DNA of 63,732 nt from Corynebacterium striatum ATCC 6940 (GTDB lineage: Bacteria; Actinomycetota; Actinomycetes; Mycobacteriales; Mycobacteriaceae), in the NCBI RefSeq assembly GCF_000159135.1, contig NZ_GG667521.1, positions 245,855 through 309,586 on the forward strand, written 5' to 3'. The notes beneath the pieces are model-generated. The model was not told where the DNA came from, searched no databases, and saw only the letters and a program-made list of their open reading frames with translations. The position numbers and the translations under genes are program-made. Positions 16,116-26,100 of this stretch are shown here, piece after piece (position 1 is the stretch's first letter; every line of letters begins with the position of its first letter).

Positions 16116-18110
16116 ATGGCACACAACGCCGCCCCCGCCTCGTCCTCGCCCGCTTCTGCTGGTCCAGCACTGCGCGAGCTCACACTGCGTGGCATTCTCA
16201 TCGGTGGACTGATCACACTGGTATTCACCGCTGCCAACGTCTACCTCGGCCTCAAAGTCGGCCTGACTTTTGCTACCTCGATTCCGGCAGCCGTCATCTC
16301 CATGGCCGTGCTGCGCAGGTTCGCTGGTCACAACATCAAAGAGAACAACATCGTGCAGACCATTGCGTCTGCCGCTGGCACCCTCTCTGCCATCATCTTC
16401 GTCCTGCCGGGCTTGGTCATGGTGGGTTATTGGAAGGGCTTTAGCTTCTGGGAGACTGCTGCGGTCTGCGCCATCGGTGGCGTACTCGGCGTGATGTACT
16501 CCATCCCGCTGCGCCGTGCCTTGGTGACGGGCTCCGACCTGCCTTACCCGGAGGGCGTCGCCGCCGCGGAGGTGCTCAAGGTCGGCGCCGACAACGGCGC
16601 TTCCGCAGCCGCCCATGAAGAAAACGCCAAGGGCCTGCGCGTCATCCTCGTTGGCGGCATCATCTCCGCAGCGATGGCTCTGCTTGCCGCGATGAAAGCC
16701 GTGGCCTCGTCAGTGTCTACCTACTTCAAGCTGGGCTCCGGTGCCACCACCCTGGGCACCTCGCTGTCCATGGCGCTCATCGGTGTGGGTCACCTGGTTG
16801 GCCTGTCCGTGGGTATCGCAATGCTCGTGGGCGTTGTCATCTCCTTCTTCATCCTGTTGCCGATGCACACTGCCGGCGATATCGGCGGGCTCGATGCCAC
16901 CGCGCTTGCCGATACCGTCGACTCCGTATTCTCTGGTGAGATTCGCTTCATCGGCGTGGGCGCCATGGCTATCGCCGCCATCTGGACGCTCCTCAAGATC
17001 ACCGGCCCAATCGTCAAGGGCATCTCCGAGTCCCTGGCCTCTTCCCGCCAGCGCAAAGCCGGCCAAAACGTGGACGTGGCTGAGCGCGACATCCCATTCC
17101 CTTATGTCCTAGGCACCATCGTCATTTTGATGGTCCCGATTGCGCTGCTGCTGTGGGACTTTATCTCGGGCACTGATATCCACGAGCACATGGGCGTGCT
17201 CATTACGGTCTCCGTCCTGTTCACCCTGTTGGTGGGCCTCATCGTGGCCTCTGTGTGTGGCTACATGGCGGGCCTTATCGGTGCGTCGAACTCGCCGATT
17301 TCCTCCGTGGGCATCATTGCTGTGCTCGCGGCCTCGCTGCTTATCGCCGCTGTTACCCGCGGTACCTCTGCGGAGCCGCTTTCGCTCGTGGCCTACACCT
17401 TGTTCACCGCGGCGATTGTCTTTGGCATCGCCACGATTTCCAACGACAACTTGCAGGATCTCAAGACCGGCCAGCTCGTCGGCGCGACCCCGTGGAAGCA
17501 GCAGGTGGCACTCATCATCGGTGTGCTGTTTGGCTCTGTGGCCATCCCGCCGATTCTGCAGGTCATGCTCACCGGCTTTGGCTTCCAGGGCATGGAAGGC
17601 GCTGGCGAGGATGCCCTCGCTGCGCCGCAGGCTGCGCTTATGTCGTCAGTGGCTTCTGGCATCTTTGATAGCTCGCTGGATTGGAACCTTATCTTTACCG
17701 GTGCGGCTATCGGCGCTGTGCTCATCGTCATCGACGAGGTCTTGCGCAAGACCACTAGCAAGTACTCGCTGTCTCCGCTGGCTGTTGGCATGGGCATGTA
17801 CCTGCCGGCCTCGCTGACCATCATCATCCCGATCGGCGCCATCTTGGGCTACTTCTATGACAAGTGGGCCGCCAAGCAATCCAACCCTGACTTCTCTAAG
17901 CGCATGGGCACCCTGCTGGCAACCGGCCTCATTGTTGGTGAGTCCCTGTTCGGCGTGGTCAATGCCGCCATCATCGCCGCCTCCGGCGGGGAGTCCCCGC
18001 TGGAGATTTTCGAAGGTGGCACCGTCTCCAACGTCCTGGGCATCATCTTGTTCGTGGTGGGCATCGGCTTTGCTTACCGCTGGACCAAGTCAAAGGTCAC
18101 CAAGAGCTAG
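16116..18110 (+). CDS. OPT family oligopeptide transporter
   Basis: Proton-coupled importer of short peptides or metal-chelates, 664 residues with about 15-16 hydrophobic helices. N-terminal signature: ELTLRGILIGGLITLVFTAANVYLGLKVG; then SIPAAVISMAVLRRF and later SGGESPLEIF. The length matches bacterial OPT proteins. An AAGGA sits 9 nt before the ATG. Its divergent partner is an M20 dipeptidase, so peptide nutrition is the natural role; siderophore-metal uptake is the alternative known for the family. Confidence 0.92.
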   Translation: MAHNAAPASSSPASAGPALRELTLRGILIGGLITLVFTAANVYLGLKVGLTFATSIPAAVISMAVLRRFAGHNIKENNIVQTIASAAGTLSAIIFVLPGLVMVGYWKGFSFWETAAVCAIGGVLGVMYSIPLRRALVTGSDLPYPEGVAAAEVLKVGADNGASAAAHEENAKGLRVILVGGIISAAMALLAAMKAVASSVSTYFKLGSGATTLGTSLSMALIGVGHLVGLSVGIAMLVGVVISFFILLPMHTAGDIGGLDATALADTVDSVFSGEIRFIGVGAMAIAAIWTLLKITGPIVKGISESLASSRQRKAGQNVDVAERDIPFPYVLGTIVILMVPIALLLWDFISGTDIHEHMGVLITVSVLFTLLVGLIVASVCGYMAGLIGASNSPISSVGIIAVLAASLLIAAVTRGTSAEPLSLVAYTLFTAAIVFGIATISNDNLQDLKTGQLVGATPWKQQVALIIGVLFGSVAIPPILQVMLTGFGFQGMEGAGEDALAAPQAALMSSVASGIFDSSLDWNLIFTGAAIGAVLIVIDEVLRKTTSKYSLSPLAVGMGMYLPASLTIIIPIGAILGYFYDKWAAKQSNPDFSKRMGTLLATGLIVGESLFGVVNAAIIAASGGESPLEIFEGGTVSNVLGIILFVVGIGFAYRWTKSKVTKS

Positions 18111-18148
18111 CGCTTTCCGGCGCTGCCTACGCCCTCGCCGTTCTTTTT

Positions 18149-18210
18149 CACACCCGCGCCGTTTCACACCCGCGCCTTTTTACACCCGCGCCGTTTACCG
18201 GCGCGGGTGT
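18149..18210. repeat. Tandem CACACCCGCGCC units ending in a hairpin
   Basis: CACACCCGCGCC occurs at 18149-18160 and 18165-18176, and ACACCCGCGCC at 18182-18192, with T-rich spacers. The third unit pairs with its exact inverse GGCGCGGGTGT at 18200-18210, giving an 11-bp stem with a 7-nt loop. It probably terminates the OPT transcript, although no clean T-run follows. The stacked units let any of the three arms pair with the single inverse arm. Confidence 0.6.
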
Positions 18211-18244
18211 TCGCTTATAGCGTGCCGGGCAGCTCGTGTCCTAC

Positions 18245-18271
18245 CTTGCACTCGTAGTAGGGGAGTGCCAG
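18245..18271. promoter_or_regulatory. CIRCE element 1 (HrcA operator)
   Basis: CTTGCACTC - 9 nt - GAGTGCCAG fits the CIRCE dyad TTAGCACTC-N9-GAGTGCTAA with the conserved GCACTC/GAGTGC cores intact. It lies 152 bp upstream of groEL2. Confidence 0.85.
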
Positions 18272-18279
18272 AATGGTCG

Positions 18280-18306
18280 CTAGCACTCCCATAGGGCAAG
18301 TGCCAG
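18280..18306. promoter_or_regulatory. CIRCE element 2 (HrcA operator)
   Basis: CTAGCACTC - 9 nt - AAGTGCCAG is a second CIRCE dyad 8 bp after the first; the right half has one change in its core (A for G). The tandem arrangement would allow two HrcA dimers side by side. Confidence 0.8.
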
Positions 18307-18398
18307 AAAACCCCATCTATGTGGTTGAGGCTGGTCCACACTCACCAGCCGTGCCGTCGCGGGCGTCCGTATAGATACAGACGTGAGTGTCGTCCTAA

Positions 18399-20069
<1,671 letters not shown>

Positions 20070-20099
20070 TAGTCAGTAGACGCACCGCTTAGTAATAAG

Positions 20100-20137
20100 G
20101 CGCGCTGATGCCCCGTGAGGGGCGTTGGCGCGCTTTT
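20100..20137 (+). terminator. Rho-independent terminator of groEL2
   Basis: GCGCGC (20100-20105) pairs with GCGCGC (20128-20133), an inner GCCCC/GGGGC stem (20110-20123) extends it, and TTTT follows at 20134. It lies 30 bp after the stop codon. Confidence 0.85.
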
Positions 20138-20851
20138 GTCATGCTGTAAGCACCATGGGAAGGTCGGCGGGCAAAAGGGGTCAGGGGGCGCCTGGAGCTA
20201 CTTTCCGATGTTTCATCGCGCGTGTCGCTACCAACCTTTTGACAAAAGTGTGCGGGGCGCGGCAGACGCCGCTAAATCGAGACGTGTACGGCTGGGTGAC
20301 GGTCGCCGTGGGGGCGCCCCTTGCGGGGCCGTGCGCACTGCCTTCTCGGCAGCGATGGGGAAATCTCCGCGCTGTTGCTGATGTGGCGCAAGTGAATCGA
20401 ATGAGACTTGCGAAATCAATTTCTATCCCATGCACCCCATCGGTCAAGTCGGTGTGGCGGCTTCTGGCGGGGTCAATTCGCCCCCGTTGTAGGGTAAAAA
20501 GTGAGGGGTGAAAAAAAGTTTTCTGAAGTGATTTCGAGCGGTTTTGCTATGTCGAAAACTAGCCAGGATCCGTTACGGGTGCGCATATATTCTTAAGCTG
20601 AGTCGGTGATCGGATCATTATTTTCGCTGGTAAATAAGTTTCGCCATCAATGTGTTTAATGTCATAGCCTCAAATCTGTAACGCGGCTTATTGCAAACTG
20701 GCGAAAATCTCACTCGCGTTTCAACTTGTCTTGGCGCCAGATTGTGACAGAATAGTTTCCCGTGACGCCCACAGAGGGTGTCTGCAAAACCGCAAACCCC
20801 TCCGGGCGTATCAAACTTTGATTCCCGGAATTCACATATAGGAGCTTCATA
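20138..20851. other. Long gap between groEL2 and porH
   Basis: About 700 bp without a convincing gene. Small open frames here have no ribosome binding sites and unlikely composition. TATATT at 20586-20591 could be the -10 of a porHA promoter, which would give a 5' leader of about 260 nt; an AAT-rich stretch surrounds it. The segment becomes AT-richer toward porH. A long untranslated leader or a small RNA would fit, but no structure was identified. Confidence 0.45.
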
Positions 20852-21031
20852 ATGGATCTCTCCCTCGTTCAGACCCACCTCGACAACTTCGTTGACACCT
20901 GGAAGGGCTGGAACAGCGTGTTCACTGGCCTGAACGGTTTCCTGAACCTGTTCCTGGGCGGCGACGCTGCTCCGATCAAGGGCCTCTCCTCCACCTGGGA
21001 AGCCTTCAAGGGCCTCCACTCTTCCAAGTAA
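20852..21031 (+). CDS. porH: PorH-like cell-wall channel peptide
   Basis: A 59-residue peptide starting MDLSLVQTHL, too short for most gene callers. It sits between groEL2 and ppk2, exactly where C. glutamicum has porH, and shares the MDLSL start with that protein. Like PorH it has no signal peptide and should form one amphipathic helix that assembles with PorA into the mycomembrane cation channel. AGGAG (20840-20844) lies 7 nt upstream. Serines at 57-58 near the C-terminus are candidates for O-mycoloylation, as known for PorH Ser56 in C. glutamicum; this is inference. Confidence 0.85.
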   Translation: MDLSLVQTHLDNFVDTWKGWNSVFTGLNGFLNLFLGGDAAPIKGLSSTWEAFKGLHSSK

Positions 21032-21078
21032 GACTTGGTTTCAATCTTCATTCGATTTTTTAAATTTAAGGAGACACT

Positions 21079-21225
21079 ATGTCTGACTTCTCTTCCCAGT
21101 TCGCAGCCTCCTCTGAGGGCATCCTCCAGCCGCTGAAGTTCATCTTCGACCTGGCCTACAAGATCGTTGGCCCGCTGGTTGAAGCTGCTGACGGCGCTTC
21201 CAAGCTGATCGGTATGTTCGTCTAA
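21079..21225 (+). CDS. porA: PorA-like cell-wall channel peptide
   Basis: A 48-residue peptide starting MSDFSSQFAASSEGILQPL, with AAGGAG (21068-21073) 5 nt before the ATG. It follows porH after 47 bp and is followed by a strong terminator, as in the C. glutamicum porH-porA unit. It has no signal sequence and a single likely amphipathic helix. Serines 11-12 lie where PorA Ser15 is mycoloylated in C. glutamicum, so MytC modification is plausible. Sequence identity to PorA is low, as is usual for these fast-evolving peptides; the name rests on order and size. Confidence 0.78.
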   Translation: MSDFSSQFAASSEGILQPLKFIFDLAYKIVGPLVEAADGASKLIGMFV

Positions 21226-21253
21226 GAACATCCCTATCGCGTAAGCGATTTCT

Positions 21254-21283
21254 AAGAGCCTCACCTTTTGGTGGGGCTCTTTT
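21254..21283 (+). terminator. Terminator of the porHA operon
   Basis: AAGAGCCTCACC, a TTTTG loop, then GGTGGGGCTCTTTT forms a stem of about 11 bp (one G-T wobble) ending in T4. It separates the porins from ppk2. Confidence 0.85.
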
Positions 21284-21366
21284 GCTATGTCTGGGTGGGG
21301 GAGGACTTAGGGGTAAATCGGTGGAGTTGCAGTGTAATTCAACGCGCCGAATGGTTGGGTGACCGG

Positions 21367-21372
21367 TAAACT
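21367..21372 (+). promoter_or_regulatory. -10 hexamer of ppk2 (leaderless)
   Basis: TAAACT ends exactly 7 nt before the ATG at 21380, and there is no SD. This decides the start in favour of 21380 over the in-frame GTG at 21359. Confidence 0.55.
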
Positions 21373-21379
21373 TTTAAGT

Positions 21380-22279
21380 ATGGCTGACATTAAAGACGAC
21401 GAACTTCCTGAGATTGACCTTGCTAAGACCGACGGCTACGTCGTCGATGATTCTGACGAGGACGACCCGGCCCTCATCATGCCGGATGGTTCGCCAATTG
21501 AAACCTGGCGAGAGAACTACCCGTACGAAGAGCGCTTGTCGCGCGATGAGTATGAGAGCACCAAGCGTGCGCTCCAAATCGAGCTGCTGAAGTGGCAGAA
21601 CTGGACCAAAGAAACCGGTCAGCGCCACATCATCTTGTTTGAGGGCCGTGACGCAGCCGGCAAGGGTGGCACCATCAAGCGCTTTAATGAGCACCTCAAC
21701 CCACGTGGTGCGCGCACCGTCGCATTGGAAAAGCCGTCCCCACGTGAGTCGACCTCTTGGTACTTCCAGCGCTATATTCAGCACTTCCCAGCCGGCGGCG
21801 AAATCGTTTTCTTCGACCGCTCCTGGTACAACCGTTCCGGCGTCGAACGCGTCATGGGTTTTTGCACCGAGTCCCAGCACGCAGAGTTCCTGCGCGAAGT
21901 CCCGATGCTTGAAAACATGATTCTTGGCTCTGGTATTTCCCTGACCAAGCTGTGGTTCTCCGTCACTCGTAAGGAACAGCGCACCCGCTTCGCTATTCGC
22001 CAGATTGACCCAGTGCGCCAGTGGAAGCTTTCCCCGATGGATCTGGCTTCCCTCGATAAGTGGGATGATTACACCCGCGCCAAGGAAGAGCAGTTCCGCT
22101 ACACGGATACCGAAGAGTCCCCGTGGATCACCATCAAGTCCAACGACAAGAAGCGCGCCCGCATCAACGCTATGCGCTACGTGCTCTCTAAGTTTGAGTA
22201 CACCAACAAGGACCACGAGGTAGTTGGCGAGCCTGACCCGCAAATCGTTATGCGTGGTCGCGATCAAATTGGTGATTAA
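21380..22279 (+). CDS. ppk2: Polyphosphate kinase 2
   Basis: Transfers phosphate between polyphosphate and nucleotides. The 299-residue protein has Walker A (EGRDAAGKGG), Walker B plus the following block (FFDRSWYNRSGVERVMGFC), and the lid region (SVTRKEQRTRF), giving a one-domain class I PPK2. The C. glutamicum homologue PPK2B lies at the same place after porA. The leaderless ATG start is set by the -10 seven bases upstream. The short acidic N-terminal extension of about 50 residues (DDSDEDDPAL) is typical of corynebacterial PPK2. Confidence 0.94.
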   Translation: MADIKDDELPEIDLAKTDGYVVDDSDEDDPALIMPDGSPIETWRENYPYEERLSRDEYESTKRALQIELLKWQNWTKETGQRHIILFEGRDAAGKGGTIKRFNEHLNPRGARTVALEKPSPRESTSWYFQRYIQHFPAGGEIVFFDRSWYNRSGVERVMGFCTESQHAEFLREVPMLENMILGSGISLTKLWFSVTRKEQRTRFAIRQIDPVRQWKLSPMDLASLDKWDDYTRAKEEQFRYTDTEESPWITIKSNDKKRARINAMRYVLSKFEYTNKDHEVVGEPDPQIVMRGRDQIGD

Positions 22280-22284
22280 ATTCG

Positions 22285-22992
22285 ATGTCTAGCCTCGTCG
22301 CCGCCGTCGAACTCGAGAGTGGCATGTGGAGCGTACGCCTCACGCGTGCAGAAAAACGCAACGCGTTAAGCGTGGCGCTCTGCAAGGACTTGTCAATGGC
22401 ATTAGACGCTGCGGTTGAAGCAGGCGCGTCGACAGTTCTACTTGAAGCAGACGGCCCCGTGTTCAGCGCGGGCGCTGATCTGACTTCCCAAAATTTTCAA
22501 GGCGAGTTGTACCCGACCCTTGAGGCACTCTTCGCAAAGATTGCCCGATTACCGGTCCCTGTCATCGCTTGGATCGAAGGCCCCGCTATCGGTGCCGGAA
22601 TGATGCTCGCCATGGCTTGCGATATCCGCTTTGTAGCCCCGGCGGCATCCGCCGCCCAAGCCATCAGCTTTAGCTTGCCGGTAGCCAAAATGGGCATCGG
22701 CGTTGATCCTGCGACTGTGCGCAATCTTCAGCTGCTTGTCGGCGGCTCATGGGCCCGCCGGATGCTGATTGCCGGGGAGATTCTTAGCTTAGAAGACGCA
22801 CTGTCTACTGGATTCGCGATCAGCGCAGGTGGTCGCGAGGAAGTTATGGCAGCGGCAGCGCAAATCGGCAAAGGCTCCCCACATACCTTGCTTAATCTCA
22901 AGATGGAGTTTGCCACGTCGTCGTCAAGCCCCTTCTCTGAAGAAGAGCGTAACGCTGCCCGTGTAGAAGCGTGGCGGGCGCGTCAGCAGTAA
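22285..22992 (+). CDS. Enoyl-CoA hydratase/isomerase-fold protein
   Basis: The 235-residue crotonase-fold protein starts 5 bp after ppk2. Oxyanion-hole segments are visible: RAEKRNALSV, SAGADLTS and GPAIGAGMMLAMACDIRFVA. Both catalytic glutamates of true enoyl-CoA hydratases appear to be replaced (Met in GAGMMLAM; Val in LPVAKMGIG). A hydratase role is therefore doubtful; an isomerase, thioesterase or hydrolase role is possible. Its ppk2 neighbour gives no hint of pathway. Confidence 0.85.
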   Translation: MSSLVAAVELESGMWSVRLTRAEKRNALSVALCKDLSMALDAAVEAGASTVLLEADGPVFSAGADLTSQNFQGELYPTLEALFAKIARLPVPVIAWIEGPAIGAGMMLAMACDIRFVAPAASAAQAISFSLPVAKMGIGVDPATVRNLQLLVGGSWARRMLIAGEILSLEDALSTGFAISAGGREEVMAAAAQIGKGSPHTLLNLKMEFATSSSSPFSEEERNAARVEAWRARQQ

Positions 22993-23003
22993 ACCGTCCG
23001 ATA

Positions 23004-23066
23004 CCCCTAGCTGCTAGAGCGGGGGGATTTCCTGCCGGAATTCCGAGACTATGTAGCAGTTAGGGG
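23004..23066. repeat. Long palindrome between convergent genes
   Basis: CCCCTAGCTGCTA (23004-23016) pairs with TAGCAGTTAGGGG (23054-23066), 12 of 13 positions. The loop is 37 nt. It lies between the crotonase-fold gene and the NRPS-like gene, directly before a family B palindrome, and may form part of a bidirectional terminator. Confidence 0.55.
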
Positions 23067-23097
23067 CGGTCGTAGTTCTAAGGGGCATGCAAGAGAA

Positions 23098-23168
23098 AGC
23101 CGCCCTGATTGCCAAATCGTGGCGCAAATGTGAAAGAAATCGGCGCCAATTTGGCAATCAGGGCGGCT
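23098..23168. repeat. Palindrome family B, copy 1
   Basis: A perfect 20-bp inverted repeat: AGCCGCCCTGATTGCCAAAT at 23098-23117 and its exact inverse at 23149-23168. The inner part TCGTGGCGC / GGCGCC also pairs partly. The core GCCAAAT and outer GCCGCCCT match copy 4 at 51798. It lies just downstream of the convergent NRPS-like gene. Confidence 0.85.
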
Positions 23169-23191
23169 AAGGGGTGAAGCAGCAGCGGGGG

Positions 23192-26100
23192 CTAAGCCCA
23201 GGGCTCAATCGGGTTACCCTGCCATACCGAGTTGGCGGGCACGCGGTCACCGCGCATAACCAGCGAGCCTGGGCCCACGGTGGCGGCCTTGCCCACCAGC
23301 GACGCGGGCAGTGCCACGGAGTGGGACGCTAGCGTGGAGCCGGCCTCAATGGTGACCGTGTCGAGGCTCATCACGCGGTCCTGGAAGAGGTGCGTCTGCA
23401 CCACGGTGCCTGGACCCACGGAGGCGCCGGCGCCCACAACACACAAGTCGGTTTCCGGGAACCAGTAGGAATCAATCCACGCGCCACCGCCAATCTTGAC
23501 GCCAAGAGCGCGCAGGCCGAGGTTAATCTCACCGGTGCCCAGCGTGTGCTGGAAGTACCACGGCGCAGCGACTGCCTCCACGAAGGCGTCTTGGAGCTCG
23601 TTGAGCCACACGAAGGCGGACCACAGCGGGTGGTCACCCGAGCGGTGTTGGCCCACGCAGATCCACTTCACGGCCACGGTGATCGCCATGCCGACGCCCC
23701 CGACGGCCATCAAGATGAGACCGGAGAGCAGCCAGGCGACAGCGATGCCAAAGGAATCGACAAGGGCGTAAAGGCTGGCCAGAACACCGGCCAAGAGCAT
23801 CGCAGAGGTCATTGGCGCGAGCAAGCGCATCGTCTCCACGACGCCGCGCGCTGCCTTGACCCCGAAGCCCGGGTTGTAGGTCAAAGACTCGCCCTGCACG
23901 CCGTCCACGTGTGCTTCGACGCGACGCATGCGCTCCGGCGGGGAGCCCCACCAGTTGGAACCGGACTTGGACTTCTTTGGCGTCGACGAGAGCACTGCAA
24001 CCAGTGAGTTCTTCGACAGCTTGCGGCCTGGGCCCGTGATTCCGGAGTTGCCCACGAAGGAGCGCTTGCCCACCTTGGTCTCGCCAGTGAGCATCCAGCC
24101 GCCGCCGAGTTCGTAGCCGCCGATCATGGTGTCGTCGGCGAGGAACGCACCGTCCTTGATGTCCGTGAGCTTGGGGATCATCACCGCGGTGGAAATCTCC
24201 GTGTCCTTGCCGATCTTGGCACCGAGCGTGCGGAACCACAGGGGAGTCAGCTGCGAGGCGTAGAGCGGGAACAAGGTGGTGCGGGCATCGTCCATGAGGC
24301 GCTCGATGGACCACAGGCGCCAGCCTGCGGCCGAACGCACCGGAACGACGCCCGGCTTGAGCCCGATGGACAGAATCCGCACGCCCAGCCAGGTCTGCGC
24401 CATGTAGAAGGCGAAGGCCACCAGCGCGCCGAATGGGGCGAAGAAGAGGGAGCCGATGAAGTCGTTGCCTTCGGTTACGTGGAGACCCCACGCGACCAAC
24501 GCCGCGCCGAGACCCAGCGCCACGATGGGCTGGATTGCGAGCAGAATCGAGGTCAGGCCGTAGAAGGCCACCCACCATGGGCGGCGTTTCGGCAGCTCGG
24601 AAGGGAATCGGTGCTTGGAGCGGCCCACCTTCTTGGCCGGCGAGCCGGACCAGCGCTGGCCGTCCTTGATTTTCTTCTTGCCGGTAACCGTGGAACCGGC
24701 CTCCACGTGGGAGTACTTGCCCACGTTGGTGCCCGGCAGCAGCGTCGAGCGCGCACCGACGCGCGCGCCTTCGGCAACGTTGATGGCGCCGACGTGGAGG
24801 ATATCGCCGTCGAGCCAGTAGCCGGAGAGGTCCACCTCCGGCTCGATGGCGGCGTGGTCGCCGAGGGCCAGCAGGCCCGTGACCGGCGGCAGGGAGTGCA
24901 AGTCGACGCCGCGGCCAATCTTCACGCCCAAGGTGCGGGCATAGTTGTTGACCCAGGTGGCGCCGGCAATAGACCGTGATCCGGAGGCATCGGCCCAGCG
25001 CTCAGCGGCCCAGATGCGCAGGTGCGTCGAGCCGCCGCGCGGATAGTCACCGGGCTCAATTCCGCTGGTGAGAAGGCGTGCTCCGTAGCCGCCGATAGGG
25101 ATGCGGCCAATTGGGGTGGTGAAGACGATGACCATGACAGCCACCATCCACCACGGGGTGGTCAGCGCCCAGTCCGCGCCGACGGCGTGGGCGAGGTTGG
25201 AGCCCAGCAGCAGCCAGGCCAGCCAGGAGGTGGCAGCCAGGGTCATCACCGGGACCTGGATGAGGGTCTGCAGCGCGCGGGTGCGGCCGCTGACCTTGCG
25301 CACGGAGCGCGGGGCGACGGTGGCGGGGCGCTCCTCAGCGCCTCCGATGTGCTCGGCGAGGGAGCCGAGGCGTGGGTGGTCGTAGAGATCCCGCACGGCC
25401 ACGGTGGGGTAGCGCTCGCGGATGCGGCCCACGAGCGTCGCGGCGGCCAGGGAGGTGCCGCCCAAGGAGAAGAAGTCCGCGTTCTCGTCGGAGACGGAAA
25501 CACCGAGGGTTTCGACCCACAGCTGCGCCAGCCACTCCTCGGTCTGGGTAAGACCTGCAGCTTCCACACCAACGCCTGGCAGCGGCCACGGCAGGGCCTT
25601 CTTGTCCACTTTGCCGGAGGTGCGGATGGGCAGCTCCTCCATCACACAGATGCGAGGGACCAAGGCTGCAGGCATGGTCTCAGCGAGACGATCGTGCGCG
25701 GCTTGCTGGTCGAAGCCCTTTGCTTCGTCCTCGAGGGACACATAGCCCACCAGCACGGATTCGCCGCCTGGCGTCTTTTGTACGGCTACGGCCGAGTTAT
25801 AGACGTTGGGCAACGCGGCGACGTTGGCCTCGACCTCACCGAGCTCGATGCGGCGGCCGCCAATCTTGACTTGGTCGTCCACGCGGCCCACGAAGTAAAG
25901 GCCGTCTTCCTCCAAGCGCACGTGGTCGCCCGTGCGGTAGGCACGCTGCCACGCCATGGACTGCAGCGGCGCGTACTTTTCTGCGTCCTTGGCTGGGTCC
26001 AGGTAGCGGGCGAGTCCCACGCCACCGATGACGAGTTCGCCGACCTCGCCGAGGCCCACGGGGAAGCCTTGCTTGTCGACGACCACCAAGTCCCAGCCGT

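Noticed and set aside
20115..20511. Two overlapping plus-strand frames after groEL2 (88 and 128 codons)
   Set aside because: They run through the groEL2 terminator, lack an SD and have Arg/Gly-rich shadow composition.
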